Assembly (NCBI RefSeq): GCF_015751895.1
Contig: NZ_JADOTZ010000001.1
Location: 2,666,001-2,730,000 of the forward strand
Direction of reading: 5' to 3'
DNA: 64,000 bases
Origin: Zhihengliuella flava
GTDB lineage: Bacteria > Actinomycetota > Actinomycetes > Actinomycetales > Micrococcaceae
Program-made: the position numbers and the translations under genes
Part shown: piece by piece, positions 27,087-37,282 of the stretch
Position numbering within the stretch: position 1 is the first letter of the stretch
Layout of the letters: each line of letters starts with the position of its first letter
Notes under the pieces: model-generated
What the model saw: the letters and a program-made list of their open reading frames with translations, nothing else
What the model was told of the DNA's origin: nothing
The model's database searches: none

Positions 27087-28019
27087 CTAGTACAGCAGTG
27101 CGGGCGCGACGAGCAGGACGGTGGGGGCCACCACGAGCAGGACGGAAACGGTGACGACGGTCAGCCACGCCCAACGGCTCAGCGGGGCCTCCGGAGTGAT
27201 GAGGCGCTTGAGTCGCTGGGCGGAGAGATCTTCCTCGGGGAGACCTGAGGCAGAACCGGGCGCCGGAGCTTGGCCAGTGGCCGCTGTGACGAGGGCGCGC
27301 AGCAGAGCCTCACGCGAGGACTGCCGCAGGGCGACGTCGTCCGCCAGCATCTCGATGAGCTCATGGACTGCTGCGCGAGCTAACTTGGAGGTTGGCAGCC
27401 ACGGCAGGGCCTGATGCCACGATTCGAAGGCCAACACCAGCAGATCGTGCCGCTGGTCCAAGTGAGAACGCTCGTGGGCGAGCACCGCCTCGAGCCCGTC
27501 GCGATCCAGAGCGTCCAGCAGCCCCTGTGATACGACCGTGAGCGAGCTGGTCACGCCGGGAAGGCAGTACGCGACCGGTCCCTCGTGTTGGACCACAACG
27601 GTGCGCGGATCGACTGCGGCGGGGCTGGAGAGCAGGTGGAGCAGCCTGCGGTGTCGCCGGCGATGGGCGTGCACGCGCACGGTGGTCAGGAGCAGCGTAA
27701 AGACGAGGTGCACGCCGAGGAGGAAGGCCGCGCTGAGGGCGAAGACGTGGACGATGCCCAGATGGTCCGTGGACAGGTCACCGGTAAAGATCTGGACCAG
27801 CCCGCCGAGACCCTGAAGTAGGTTGTCTCCCAGCGGCTCAAGGCCCCACACGAGCATCGCACCAATGATGGACAGGCCGCCAGCTAAGGCGATGGCCTGC
27901 CACAAAATGAGCGTCGCGAACGGCGAGCGGCTCGTAAACGTGGCGCGCGAGAGCCACAGCGGAACGGGCCATGCGAGGGCGATGGCCAGTGCCGCGAGAA
28001 GATACGAGGCCAGCAGCAC
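27087..28019 (-). CDS. M56-family membrane metallopeptidase (BlaR1-like, no sensor domain)
   Basis: A 310-residue protein from the GTG at 28019. Four membrane segments are visible (about 1-22, 34-60, 92-115 and 285-310). A cytoplasmic loop between the third and fourth carries the zinc-protease motif HERSH at 182-186, within LAHERSHLDQRHDLL. This is the BlaR1/MecR1 peptidase core, which cleaves the BlaI-type repressor on induction. Unlike staphylococcal BlaR1 there is no C-terminal penicillin-binding sensor after the last helix, so the signal must be perceived differently. It lies 15 nt after blaI on the same strand and forms an operon with it. Substrate is inferred to be the BlaI-type repressor next door. 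Confidence 0.88.
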   Translation of the reverse strand: MLLASYLLAALAIALAWPVPLWLSRATFTSRSPFATLILWQAIALAGGLSIIGAMLVWGLEPLGDNLLQGLGGLVQIFTGDLSTDHLGIVHVFALSAAFLLGVHLVFTLLLTTVRVHAHRRRHRRLLHLLSSPAAVDPRTVVVQHEGPVAYCLPGVTSSLTVVSQGLLDALDRDGLEAVLAHERSHLDQRHDLLVLAFESWHQALPWLPTSKLARAAVHELIEMLADDVALRQSSREALLRALVTAATGQAPAPGSASGLPEEDLSAQRLKRLITPEAPLSRWAWLTVVTVSVLLVVAPTVLLVAPALLY

Positions 28020-28034
28020 GGCGGGGGCGCCTGG

Positions 28035-28442
28035 CTACGCGCTCTGTTCTGGTTGTTCGGTAGCTGACCGGCCAGGCGCGGGCGACTCGAGAAGCCGGCG
28101 CAGAGTGGCCGCCTCATCACCCGAAATTCCGCCGATGAACCGGGCCAAGACGGCCTCCCGGTCCATCACATTCCCGAGGGCCTCGTTCATGAGGTCAACC
28201 GTGTGTTCTTCGCGGGACATGACGGCGCGGTATCGGTGCGGCCGGGTATCACGCTCGCGGGCCACGAGATTCTTCTTCTCGAGCCGAGCGAGAACCGTCA
28301 GGACGGTCGTCACGGCGAGTTCACGTCCGTCGGCCGTGTCGGCCTGAGCGAGCGCATCACGCAACGTATTTGCCGTGGCTGCCTCGGGGTGGTCCCACAG
28401 AAGGTCCATGACGGAGCGCTCAAGGTCGCCGAGTGAGGCCAC
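28035..28442 (-). CDS. blaI: BlaI/MecI/CopY-family repressor
   Basis: A 135-residue winged-helix repressor from the GTG at 28442, preceded by AGGAAG. The N-terminal part (LGDLERSVMDLLWDHPEAAT, then LAVTTVLTVLARLEKKNLVA and RERDTRPHRYRAVMSREEHT) is the BlaI DNA-binding domain; the C-terminal helices (EAVLARFIGGISGDEAATLR) make the dimer. These repressors bind inverted repeats of the TAC/GTA type and are inactivated by proteolysis. Two such repeats, TTCTAC-N5-GTAGAA, lie in the 168 bp between this gene and the divergent cydA. It is therefore likely to repress itself, the M56 gene and the cytochrome bd genes. No beta-lactamase gene is present in the window. Confidence 0.92.
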   Translation of the reverse strand: MASLGDLERSVMDLLWDHPEAATANTLRDALAQADTADGRELAVTTVLTVLARLEKKNLVARERDTRPHRYRAVMSREEHTVDLMNEALGNVMDREAVLARFIGGISGDEAATLRRLLESPAPGRSATEQPEQSA

Positions 28443-28515
28443 TACGTCTTCCTGCTTTCGTGATTCGGGTGCTACTAGATCGTGCGCTACAAATTTACCC
28501 CGAAACGCGCCAGAT

Positions 28516-28532
28516 TTCTACGCGAAGTAGAA
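28516..28532. promoter_or_regulatory. BlaI-type operator 1 (TTCTAC-N5-GTAGAA)
   Basis: A perfect 6-bp inverted repeat with a 5-bp spacer, 78 bp before the cydA ATG. Its right half runs into TAGAAT (28528-28533, + strand), a plausible -10 hexamer for cydA, so repressor binding would block that promoter. The repeat is seen directly; the repressor assignment is inference from the adjacent blaI. Confidence 0.75.
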
Positions 28533-28541
28533 TCGAGAGTA

Positions 28542-28558
28542 TTCTACGAGTTGTAGAA
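28542..28558. promoter_or_regulatory. BlaI-type operator 2 (TTCTAC-N5-GTAGAA)
   Basis: The same 17-bp dyad as operator 1 with a different spacer (GAGTT), 26 bp away centre to centre. Its left half gives TAGAAT on the complementary strand (28546-28541), a plausible -10 for blaI. The pair would let one repressor close both divergent promoters. Confidence 0.75.
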
Positions 28559-28610
28559 GTTGCCGGGGTGCTCGCCCCGGCCCCCATGCACGTTGTAGGG
28601 GAGGACCCCG

Positions 28611-30185
28611 ATGGACCCACTTGAGATCGCACGGTGGCAGTTTGGCATCACCACCGTTTACCACTTCCTCATGGTCCCCTTGACGATTGGTTTGGGCGTC
28701 CTGGTGGCCGCACTCCAGACCGCATGGGTCGTCACGGGGCGCGAGCACTATCTTCGGATGACGAAGTTTTGGGGCAAGCTGTTCCTGATCAACTTCATCA
28801 TGGGCGTTGCCACCGGACTCGTGCAGGAGTTCCAGTTCGGAATGGCCTGGAGTGAGTACAGCCGATTTGTCGGCGACGTGTTCGGGGCCCCGTTGGCGAT
28901 GGAAGCGCTGCTCGCCTTCTTCGTCGAGTCGATCTTTCTGGGACTGTGGATTTTCGGCTGGAAGCGCCTGCCAAAACTGGCGCATTTGGCCTGCATCTGG
29001 GCCGCCTCGTTGGCCACTATCGTCTCCGCCTACTTCATCTTGGTGGCCAATTCGTGGATGCAACATCCAGTCGGCACCGAAATGATCGACGGGCGGGCGG
29101 TGATGACGGACGCGTGGGCGGTCTTTACCAACAACACCGCCCTCGTGACCTTCCCCCACACGATCTTTGGCGCGTTTGCGGTGGCGGGTGCGTTCCTGCT
29201 CGGTATCGCGTGGTTCCACCTCTACCGCCGCCGCGCCGCGGGCATCGACACCGTGGATGAGGCTGGCCGCGTCGTCGTTGGTGCGTCCACGGTGCACGGC
29301 AAGAACAGAGACGAGACGGACTACCGGGTGTGGTTTTCCTCGCTGCGCCTCGGCGCCGTCGTGGCGCTCGTGTCCTTCCTCGGCGTGGCCTTTAGTGGTC
29401 ACGCACAGGCCCAGCTCATGTTCGAACAACAGCCGATGAAGATGGCTGCGGCCGAGGCCGCCTGCCATGACGGCACCGGGTTCTCGGTGCTGTCCGTCGG
29501 AGACCTCAGCGGCGACGGCGCCACGACGTGCGACGACATCGTAGGGGTCTACGAGATTCCGGGCCTGCTCTCCTTCCTAGCTAACGAGGACTTCACTACC
29601 GAGGTCAAAGGCGTCAACACGCTGCTACCGGAGTACCAGGAGAAGTACGGAACGCACCTTCCCGACGACTCGATCTACGGGGACCGTGCGGGGGAGGAAA
29701 TCAATTACCTGCCGCTCATGGAGGTGACCTACTGGGGCTTCCGCATCATGATCACCCTCGGCGGTCTCTCCGCGGCCGCGGCCGCCGTCGCGCTGTGGAT
29801 GACCCGGCGCGGGACCGTGCCGCGGAGCAAGTGGCTCTCGCGGCTGGCCGTCTTCGGGATCTTGGCCCCCTTTGGTGCCAATAGCGCTGGCTGGATTTTC
29901 ACCGAGATGGGGCGCCAACCGTTCGTGGTGGCTCCCAACCCCACGTTCGACGGCGTGGACCAAGTCTTCATGTTCACCGCGGCCGCCGTCTCGCCGGGGG
30001 TGAGCGCGGGGGAGATGCTCTTCTCGCTCATCGCGCTGACCAGCGTCTATGCGGTCCTCCTGGTGGTCGAAGTGGTGCTGCTCTGCCGCTTCATTCGCGG
30101 TGGCGTCGCCTCCGCCATGCCCGAATTACTCGAGGACGAACGCCCCGAGAGTACGGACGACGACGTCTTGGCGTTCGCCTACTAG
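28611..30185 (+). CDS. cydA: Cytochrome bd ubiquinol/menaquinol oxidase subunit I
   Basis: A 524-residue membrane protein, the heme-bearing subunit of cytochrome bd, which oxidises quinol (menaquinol in actinobacteria) and reduces oxygen at high affinity. Expected ligands are in place: H18 (VYHFL) and E98/E106 (MEALLAFFVES) of the heme b595/d region, H183 (VTFPHTIFGAF) and M380 (WGFRIM) for heme b558. The quinol loop has K277 and E282 (MKMAAAEA) and is of the short type; it contains C285 and C307, matching the disulfide position I recall from the mycobacterial enzyme. GRQPF follows in the C-terminal half. A GGGGAGGA site precedes the ATG at 28611. It is the first gene of cydA-cydB-cydDC and is divergent from blaI. 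Confidence 0.97.
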   Translation: MDPLEIARWQFGITTVYHFLMVPLTIGLGVLVAALQTAWVVTGREHYLRMTKFWGKLFLINFIMGVATGLVQEFQFGMAWSEYSRFVGDVFGAPLAMEALLAFFVESIFLGLWIFGWKRLPKLAHLACIWAASLATIVSAYFILVANSWMQHPVGTEMIDGRAVMTDAWAVFTNNTALVTFPHTIFGAFAVAGAFLLGIAWFHLYRRRAAGIDTVDEAGRVVVGASTVHGKNRDETDYRVWFSSLRLGAVVALVSFLGVAFSGHAQAQLMFEQQPMKMAAAEAACHDGTGFSVLSVGDLSGDGATTCDDIVGVYEIPGLLSFLANEDFTTEVKGVNTLLPEYQEKYGTHLPDDSIYGDRAGEEINYLPLMEVTYWGFRIMITLGGLSAAAAAVALWMTRRGTVPRSKWLSRLAVFGILAPFGANSAGWIFTEMGRQPFVVAPNPTFDGVDQVFMFTAAAVSPGVSAGEMLFSLIALTSVYAVLLVVEVVLLCRFIRGGVASAMPELLEDERPESTDDDVLAFAY

Positions 30186-30205
30186 TCACCGGTCGAGGAG
30201 TCATC

Positions 30206-31227
<1,022 letters not shown>

Positions 31228-31231
<4 letters not shown>

Positions 31232-34200
31232 AACCGCTCGAACCGCTCTTGACCGCAGGGGTGCGGGGCACGCGGACGTACCTGACGCTCCTGGCCGTGT
31301 GCGGGCTCGTCAAGGCCGTCGGAGTGATCATGGTGGCCGAGGCGCTGGCGGTCGCCATCGCTCAGCTGGCGGCCAATGCACCCCTCGACGCGCACCGGTT
31401 GCTCGTTGTGGGTGGTGCCGGTGCCGCCGCCCGCGGCCTGGCCTCGGCCGGGATGTCACTGGTCTCGCGCCGGCTCGGGGCGGGCACCAAGGAGGTGTTG
31501 CGGACCCGGCTGCTTCGGCGATCGTTCGCTTCAACTCGTGCAGACGACGGCGAGGTCGCCACCCTAGCGACCCGCGGCCTCGACGGGCTCGATGCGTACG
31601 TGAGCACCTACCTGCCCGCGCTCATGACGGCCGCCGTCGTCCCGATCGTGGTGTGGGTACGCATCGCCGCCGCTGACTGGGTGTCAGCGCTGATCGTGGC
31701 CCTCACTGTCCCACTCGTGCCCCTGTTTATGGTGCTGATCGGGCTGCACACTCAGGATCGCATCAACGCCGCGGCTGACTCGGCAGCCCGGCTGACGGGC
31801 TCCCTGACGGAGTTGGCCCAGGGGCTGCCCGCGTTGCTGGGAGTCCGCCGGGCACAGCGCGGCGGCCACGCCCTGGCCGCGGCGACCGAACGCTCCCGTG
31901 AAGCCACGATGAGGACCTTGCGCACCGCATTGATGTCTTCCCTGGCCCTCGAACTCATCGCCACCATTTCTGTTGCCGTCGTGGCCGTGTTCGTCGGCAT
32001 TCGGCTCGTGCACGGAGACATGGCACTAGCGGCCGGCCTCTTGGCCTTGATCCTGGCTCCCGAGTGTTACCTGCCGTTGCGGGATGTCGGCTCCGCGTTC
32101 CACGCCTCGGAGGACGGTGCCGAGGCCTTCCGGCGCGTGCGAGCGCGCACGACGGGCGAGGCCGCGCCGGCAGGATCCGGAGACCGGGGCGACGCCGTGA
32201 GGCAACCCACCGGTGCGGGGGAGCGGAAACGTCGCCGCGGTGAGGTTCTCCTGGCGGTGGACCACCTGACGGTCGAGGCCGACGGGCGGACGATCGCCGG
32301 GCCGCTGACGCTCCGCTTGGGGCCGTCTCAGGTGCGCGTCCTCGACGGCGCCTCCGGGACGGGCAAGACGAGCCTGCTGACCGAGTTGGTCCGGACGAGT
32401 CCCGAACCGGTGGTCTGGATACCGCAACACCCGGTGACCACGGAGTCCACGGTCACCGCGGAGCTGGAGCTGTATGCGGGGAACGCTGTGCCGCCCGCCG
32501 CGGTCGCCTCCGCACTGTCCGCCGTCGGCCTTGACGTGCGTCCCACGACGGACCCGGCCAGCCTGAGCCCGGGGGAGCTCCGCCGACTGGCCGTCGCTCG
32601 CGCGCTCGTGCGCATCCGGCTCGGCGCGCCGGTCGGCGTCGTGCTTGCCGACGAGCCCACCGCGCACCTCGACGCCGACGCTGCCGCGGCGGTGCGCACC
32701 TGTCTCGAGGAGATCATCTCCACCCGCGCCGCCGTGATTGCCACCCACGACCCGCTGCTGGCTCAGCGCCTGCGCGGGGCGAACCGAGGGGCCGGATCGG
32801 GGGAGAGCGCGGGCGAGTCTGCCCCGGGGCCAGACCGAGGCCGCGAGGAGAAGCGCTCGCGTGCGCCTCAGACAGCGATCCGGGCCCGCGGGTCCGTCCA
32901 GAAGGTGGCAGCGACGCTCCCGACGCGGCGGCTCGCCGTGGCCCTCCTCGTGGGGGCCGTAGCAGGCCTGTTCGCCGTGGCGCTCACTGGAGTCTCCGGG
33001 TGGCTCATCGTCTCCGCGAGCTATCAACCGCCGATGCTGCACCTGATGGTCGCGATTGTCGGGGTCCGTTTCTTCGGACTCGGGCGGTCCTGCCTGCGCT
33101 ACCTAGAGCAGTTGCTGGTCCATGACGCCCTCCTACGCTGGTCTGCGACGATTCGATGGCGCCTCTGGGATGCTCTGGTGACGCAGCCGCGGTGGTGGAA
33201 ACAGATGACGCGCGGGTCCGGGGCGCTGGCGTTGCTTGTCACGCGGGTCGACGAGGTTCGGGATCAGTTGCCGCGCGTCGTGGCCCCTTTCGCGGTGGCC
33301 GTCGCCGTGGTGCTGGGCGTCTGCGTGGCGCTGGCCGTGTGGGCACCGAGCGCCGTGCCCGTCGGACTCACCGTGGCGTTCGTGGGTCTCGTGCTCGTCC
33401 CGATGTTCGTGGTGTGGGCCGACTCTGGGGCCGCGGCGGCCGAGGCGGAGCACCGTGCCTGGTTGGCGAGCCGCGTGCCCGCGCTCCTGCGCGCCGCACC
33501 CCAGCTGCGGGGGAACGGGGCCGCCCATCGGGCGCTCGCCGAGTTCGAGCGCCACGATGTGCAGGCTTCCCGCCGGCTCATCAAGACCGCCCGCGGCGTC
33601 GCCCTAGCCACCGCGGTGGCGGCGGCCGTGTCCTCGCTGGGAGCCGTCGCCGTCCTGCTGCTCGCTCCAATCGGCGTTGACGCGCGGCATGCTGCCATGT
33701 CGGCTTTGCTGGTGCTAGCGCTCGCCGAGCCCCTGACGTCGGCCGCTCTGGCCGCCCAGCGCGTACGCCCGTTGGCGAAGAGCCTGCAATCCGTCGGAGA
33801 CGTCCTGCCGGACCCTCGCACGGACGCGCGGGTGAGCCGAACAGCGGCGAGCGACGCCGGGCCCACTGGATCCGTCGAGGGTCTGCGCGTCCGCTCCCTG
33901 ACGGCGGGCTGGGAACCGGGCCGTCCCGTGCTGTCGAACCTGTCCCTCCAAGTGCATCGAGGCGAGGTGGCCGCGCTCACCGGGCCGTCCGGCGCGGGCA
34001 AGTCCACCGCCCTAGCAGTCCTGATGGGCGCGCTGGCGCCTGAACAGGGGTATTTGGAGGTCAGGCGCGGGGACCGCTGGGAGCCCTTTGCGGCGACCGA
34101 TGCTGACCGCGTGGCGTGGTGTCCGCAGGAGGCCTACCTCTTCGACTCGACGGTGGCCCGCAATCTCGGCCTCGGCCGGGACGCGCAGACGGATCCGGTG

Positions 34201-34557
34201 ACCGAGCGGGAAATGCTCGCTGCGCTCGACGCCGTCGGACTGGGGCCCTGGCTGGCCGCCCAGCCGCTGGGACTCCAGGCGCGCATCGGGGCCGGGGGAC
34301 ACACCCTGTCCGGCGGTGAACGGCAGCGGCTGGCCGTCGCGCGCGCCCTGCTGACTCGGGCCGACGTCGTCCTCCTCGACGAACCGACGGCCCACCTCGG
34401 CGCGGACGAGGCCGTCTCCGTCATGCGTGACGTGCGGTCCGCTTTGGCACGCCGGGCCGTGGTGCTGGTGACCCACGACCCGGCGCTGGTGGATTCGCGC
34501 GAGACCCACGTGCGGCTCGAGGCAGGCGCCGTGGATCCCGTCGCAGCCTCACCGTGA
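31228..34557 (+). CDS. cydDC: Fused CydDC heterodimeric ABC exporter required for cytochrome bd assembly
   Basis: From the ATG at 31228 (overlapping cydB) the protein has 1109 residues and contains both halves of the CydDC exporter in one chain. Half 1 (CydD-like): six-helix membrane domain, then a nucleotide-binding domain with Walker A DGASGTGKTS, signature LSPGELRRLAVARAL (LSPGE instead of LSGGE) and Walker B VVLADEPTAHLD. A polar linker rich in Gly, Ser, Glu and Arg follows. Half 2 (CydC-like): second membrane domain, Walker A GPSGAGKST, canonical LSGGERQRLAVARALL and Walker B VVLLDEPTAHL. The complex affects periplasmic redox and heme insertion into cytochrome bd; the transported species (thiols, heme) is debated. 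The compact first ATPase with altered signature suggests asymmetric sites. The gene ends 4 bp before the convergent parC stop. Confidence 0.94.
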
Positions 34558-34561
34558 GGGG

Positions 34562-37195
34562 TTAGTCCTCGCTGCGCAGCACGCCAGCGTCATCGAACGG
34601 GATGGAGTCCTGTTCCGGCGCCGCGAGCGGCGGTCGCTGCGTACCGGACGTCCCGGTGGCCGCCTCGCCAACTGCTGGGGTCTCGTCCGACGACGACGGC
34701 GTCGCCTCGGACAGCGAGCCCGCCAGCAGGTCGACGCGCTGCGCCAGCGGAACGCCGGAGCCGTCTCGGCGGCCGTGCTCGGTCGGCAGGGCGCGGGCCA
34801 CTCCCGCAGCCGACGAGGCGCGGGCGGGGCCGTGACCGGCGAAAGCCAGCGACAGCCGATCTTCACCCTTCAAGAAGCGGTGAGCCCGCACGCCCGCCGT
34901 TGCACGGCCCTTGGCCGGGTAGTCGGCGAATGGGGTGACCTTGGCCGTGCCTGCCTCAGTCCCCGGCAGCACGTCCGAGCCGGTGGCGATCGTGACGACG
35001 ACGGCCTCAGGGTCGTCGTCGTGGGCTACCCCGAAGAAGATGGCTGCATCATCTGCGGCCAGCTTGATGCCGGCGATGCCCCGTCCCAAACGCCCTTGCG
35101 GCCGAACGGTGGACGCCGCGAAGCGCAGAAGCTGTGCCCCGCGCGTGACGAAGACCAGCGCGTCCTCGTCACGCGCGGGGGCGGCGCCGATGACCTCATC
35201 GCCGTCTTTCAGCGTGACGGCCTCAAACTCATCGCGATTCAGCGGGTATTCAGGGCTAACCCGCTTGACGACGCCGCCAGCCGTGCCGAGGGCGAAGACC
35301 TCGGTCATTGGGACGAGAGCCACCACCGCCTCCCCCTTGTTCAGGGACACGAAGTCCTTGACGGGCACGCCCTGGGTCAGCTGCGGGAAGCCGGCGGTTC
35401 GCTCGAGGACCGGCAGGTCAACCGCCTGAAGGCGGATGAGGCGGCCCGCGGAGGTCACCGCACCCACCTCGCCCCGAGCCGTCGCGGGGATGAGCGAGCG
35501 CAGCCCGTCGTGCTTAACTCGCGCGCCGCCGCCGGCGAGGGGGGTGCGGTCCGCGGTGCGGGCAATCTGCCCGGAGGCGGACAACACGGCGAAGCACGGG
35601 TCATTGGAAATTTCCAGCGGCAGCGACGAACCGGCCCCCTTGGTGGGCTTTGCCTCCGCGGCGCTGGGCATCGCAGTGCCCTTGAGCGGCTTGCCATCCT
35701 CCTTGGTCAGCAGCGTTGTCCGGCGTTCGGTTGCGAACTGCTCGGCCATCGCGGCCAACTCCTCAGACACCGTCGCGCGGAGCTTGGATTCCGAGGCCAA
35801 GATGGCTTCCAATTCCTCGATGGCCTGCTTAAGCTCGTCCCGTTCCGCCTCCAGCTCGATCTGCGAATACTTGGTCAACTGGCGCAGCCGCAGCTCCAAG
35901 ATGTGGTTGGCCTGGACATCCGTCAGGTCGTAGATCGTCATCAGGCGGTCCCGCGCGGCGGCCGTCTGCTCGGAAGAGCGGATGATCTGGATGACCTCGT
36001 CGATATCGAGGATGGCCACTAAGAGGCCCTCAACCAAGTGCAGGCGGTCCTGCTTCTTTTTGAGCCGAAACGCGGTGCGACGACGGACCACATCGATGCG
36101 GTGGTCCACGTAGACCTGGAGCAGTTCGCGCAGGCCCATCGTGCGCGGTTGGCCCTCCACGAGGGCCACGTTGTTGATGCCGAACGAGTCCTCCATCGGC
36201 GTGTACTTGTACAGCTGGGCGAGGACGGCGTTGGGATTGAACCCGTTCTTCAACTCGATCACGAGCCGCATCCCGTTCTTGCGGTCCGTGAGGTCGACGA
36301 CATCGGAGATGCCGGTCAGTTTCTTGGCGGTGACGGCGTCCTTGATTTTTTCGATGACCTTCTCGGGGCCGACCATGTACGGCAGTTCGGTCACCACCAG
36401 CCCTTTCTTGCGGGCTGAAATCTGCTCGAGGGAGACCTTAGCGCGGGTCTTGAACGAGCCGCGGCCCTTGGCGTAGGCATCCCGAATGCCCGACAGGCCG
36501 ACGATCGTGCCACCGCCGGGAAGGTCCGGGCCCGGAACCCACGCCATCAGGGCCTCGAGGGTCGCGTCGGGATGGTCAATGAGGTGGCGGGCCGCTGCGA
36601 TGACCTCGCCCAAATTGTGTGGGGCCATGTTGGTGGCCATGCCCACAGCGATGCCTGTGGTGCCGTTGACAAGCAGGTTGGGGAACGCCGCCGGCAAGAC
36701 ATCCGGCTGCTGCAACTGGTTGTCGTAGTTGGGGACGAAGTCGACGACGTCCTCGTCCAGGCTGGCGGTCATGGCCAACGCGGCCGGGGTCAGCCGGGCT
36801 TCCGTGTACCGCGCCGCGGCCGGACCGTCGTCGAGGGAACCGAAGTTGCCGTGCCCGTCGACGAGCGGTACCCGCATCGCAAACGGCTGCGCGAGGCGCA
36901 CCATCGCGTCGTAGATGGCTCCGTCGCCGTGCGGATGAAGCTTGCCCATCACCTCACCCGTGACGCGAGCACTCTTCACGTGGCCCTTGTCCGGGCGCAA
37001 TCCCATCTGGGTCATCATGTAGAGAATGCGGCGTTGAACGGGCTTGAGGCCGTCCCGGGCATCCGGCAGCGCGCGTGAGTAGATGACCGAGTAGGCGTAC
37101 TCGAGGAACGAATCCTCCATCTCCCGGCTCACATCGATATCGACGATGTTCTCCGTGAAGTCCTCGTCCAGGATGGACTTGCTTCGACGCGCCAT
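34562..37195 (-). CDS. parC: DNA topoisomerase IV subunit A
   Basis: I choose the ATG at 37195 (877 residues, start [20 protein letters not shown]); a GTG 15 nt upstream is possible. This is the DNA breaking-rejoining subunit of a type IIA topoisomerase. The catalytic tyrosine is Y130 in [10 protein letters not shown]; the winged-helix region holds [17 protein letters not shown], where the quinolone-contact Ser of E. coli ParC/GyrA is Gly (G92) and the acidic position is D96. The C-terminal beta-pinwheel lacks a clear GyrA box (QRRGGRG), supporting ParC rather than GyrA. The last ~80 residues are low complexity and acidic. The partner ParE is encoded at 24921-27026. It is divergent from the acetyltransferase gene by 87 bp. 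Confidence 0.9.
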   Translation of the reverse strand: MARRSKSILDEDFTENIVDIDVSREMEDSFLEYAYSVIYSRALPDARDGLKPVQRRILYMMTQMGLRPDKGHVKSARVTGEVMGKLHPHGDGAIYDAMVRLAQPFAMRVPLVDGHGNFGSLDDGPAAARYTEARLTPAALAMTASLDEDVVDFVPNYDNQLQQPDVLPAAFPNLLVNGTTGIAVGMATNMAPHNLGEVIAAARHLIDHPDATLEALMAWVPGPDLPGGGTIVGLSGIRDAYAKGRGSFKTRAKVSLEQISARKKGLVVTELPYMVGPEKVIEKIKDAVTAKKLTGISDVVDLTDRKNGMRLVIELKNGFNPNAVLAQLYKYTPMEDSFGINNVALVEGQPRTMGLRELLQVYVDHRIDVVRRRTAFRLKKKQDRLHLVEGLLVAILDIDEVIQIIRSSEQTAAARDRLMTIYDLTDVQANHILELRLRQLTKYSQIELEAERDELKQAIEELEAILASESKLRATVSEELAAMAEQFATERRTTLLTKEDGKPLKGTAMPSAAEAKPTKGAGSSLPLEISNDPCFAVLSASGQIARTADRTPLAGGGARVKHDGLRSLIPATARGEVGAVTSAGRLIRLQAVDLPVLERTAGFPQLTQGVPVKDFVSLNKGEAVVALVPMTEVFALGTAGGVVKRVSPEYPLNRDEFEAVTLKDGDEVIGAAPARDEDALVFVTRGAQLLRFAASTVRPQGRLGRGIAGIKLAADDAAIFFGVAHDDDPEAVVVTIATGSDVLPGTEAGTAKVTPFADYPAKGRATAGVRAHRFLKGEDRLSLAFAGHGPARASSAAGVARALPTEHGRRDGSGVPLAQRVDLLAGSLSEATPSSSDETPAVGEAATGTSGTQRPPLAAPEQDSIPFDDAGVLRSED

Positions 37196-37282
37196 AGGTT
37201 GGATGGCCACCTTTCCGTTCTCTCATCGGCATCCCGCGGCGGTAGACGCGAAATTCCCGGGTTCAGGCCGTAGGCTAACCCT

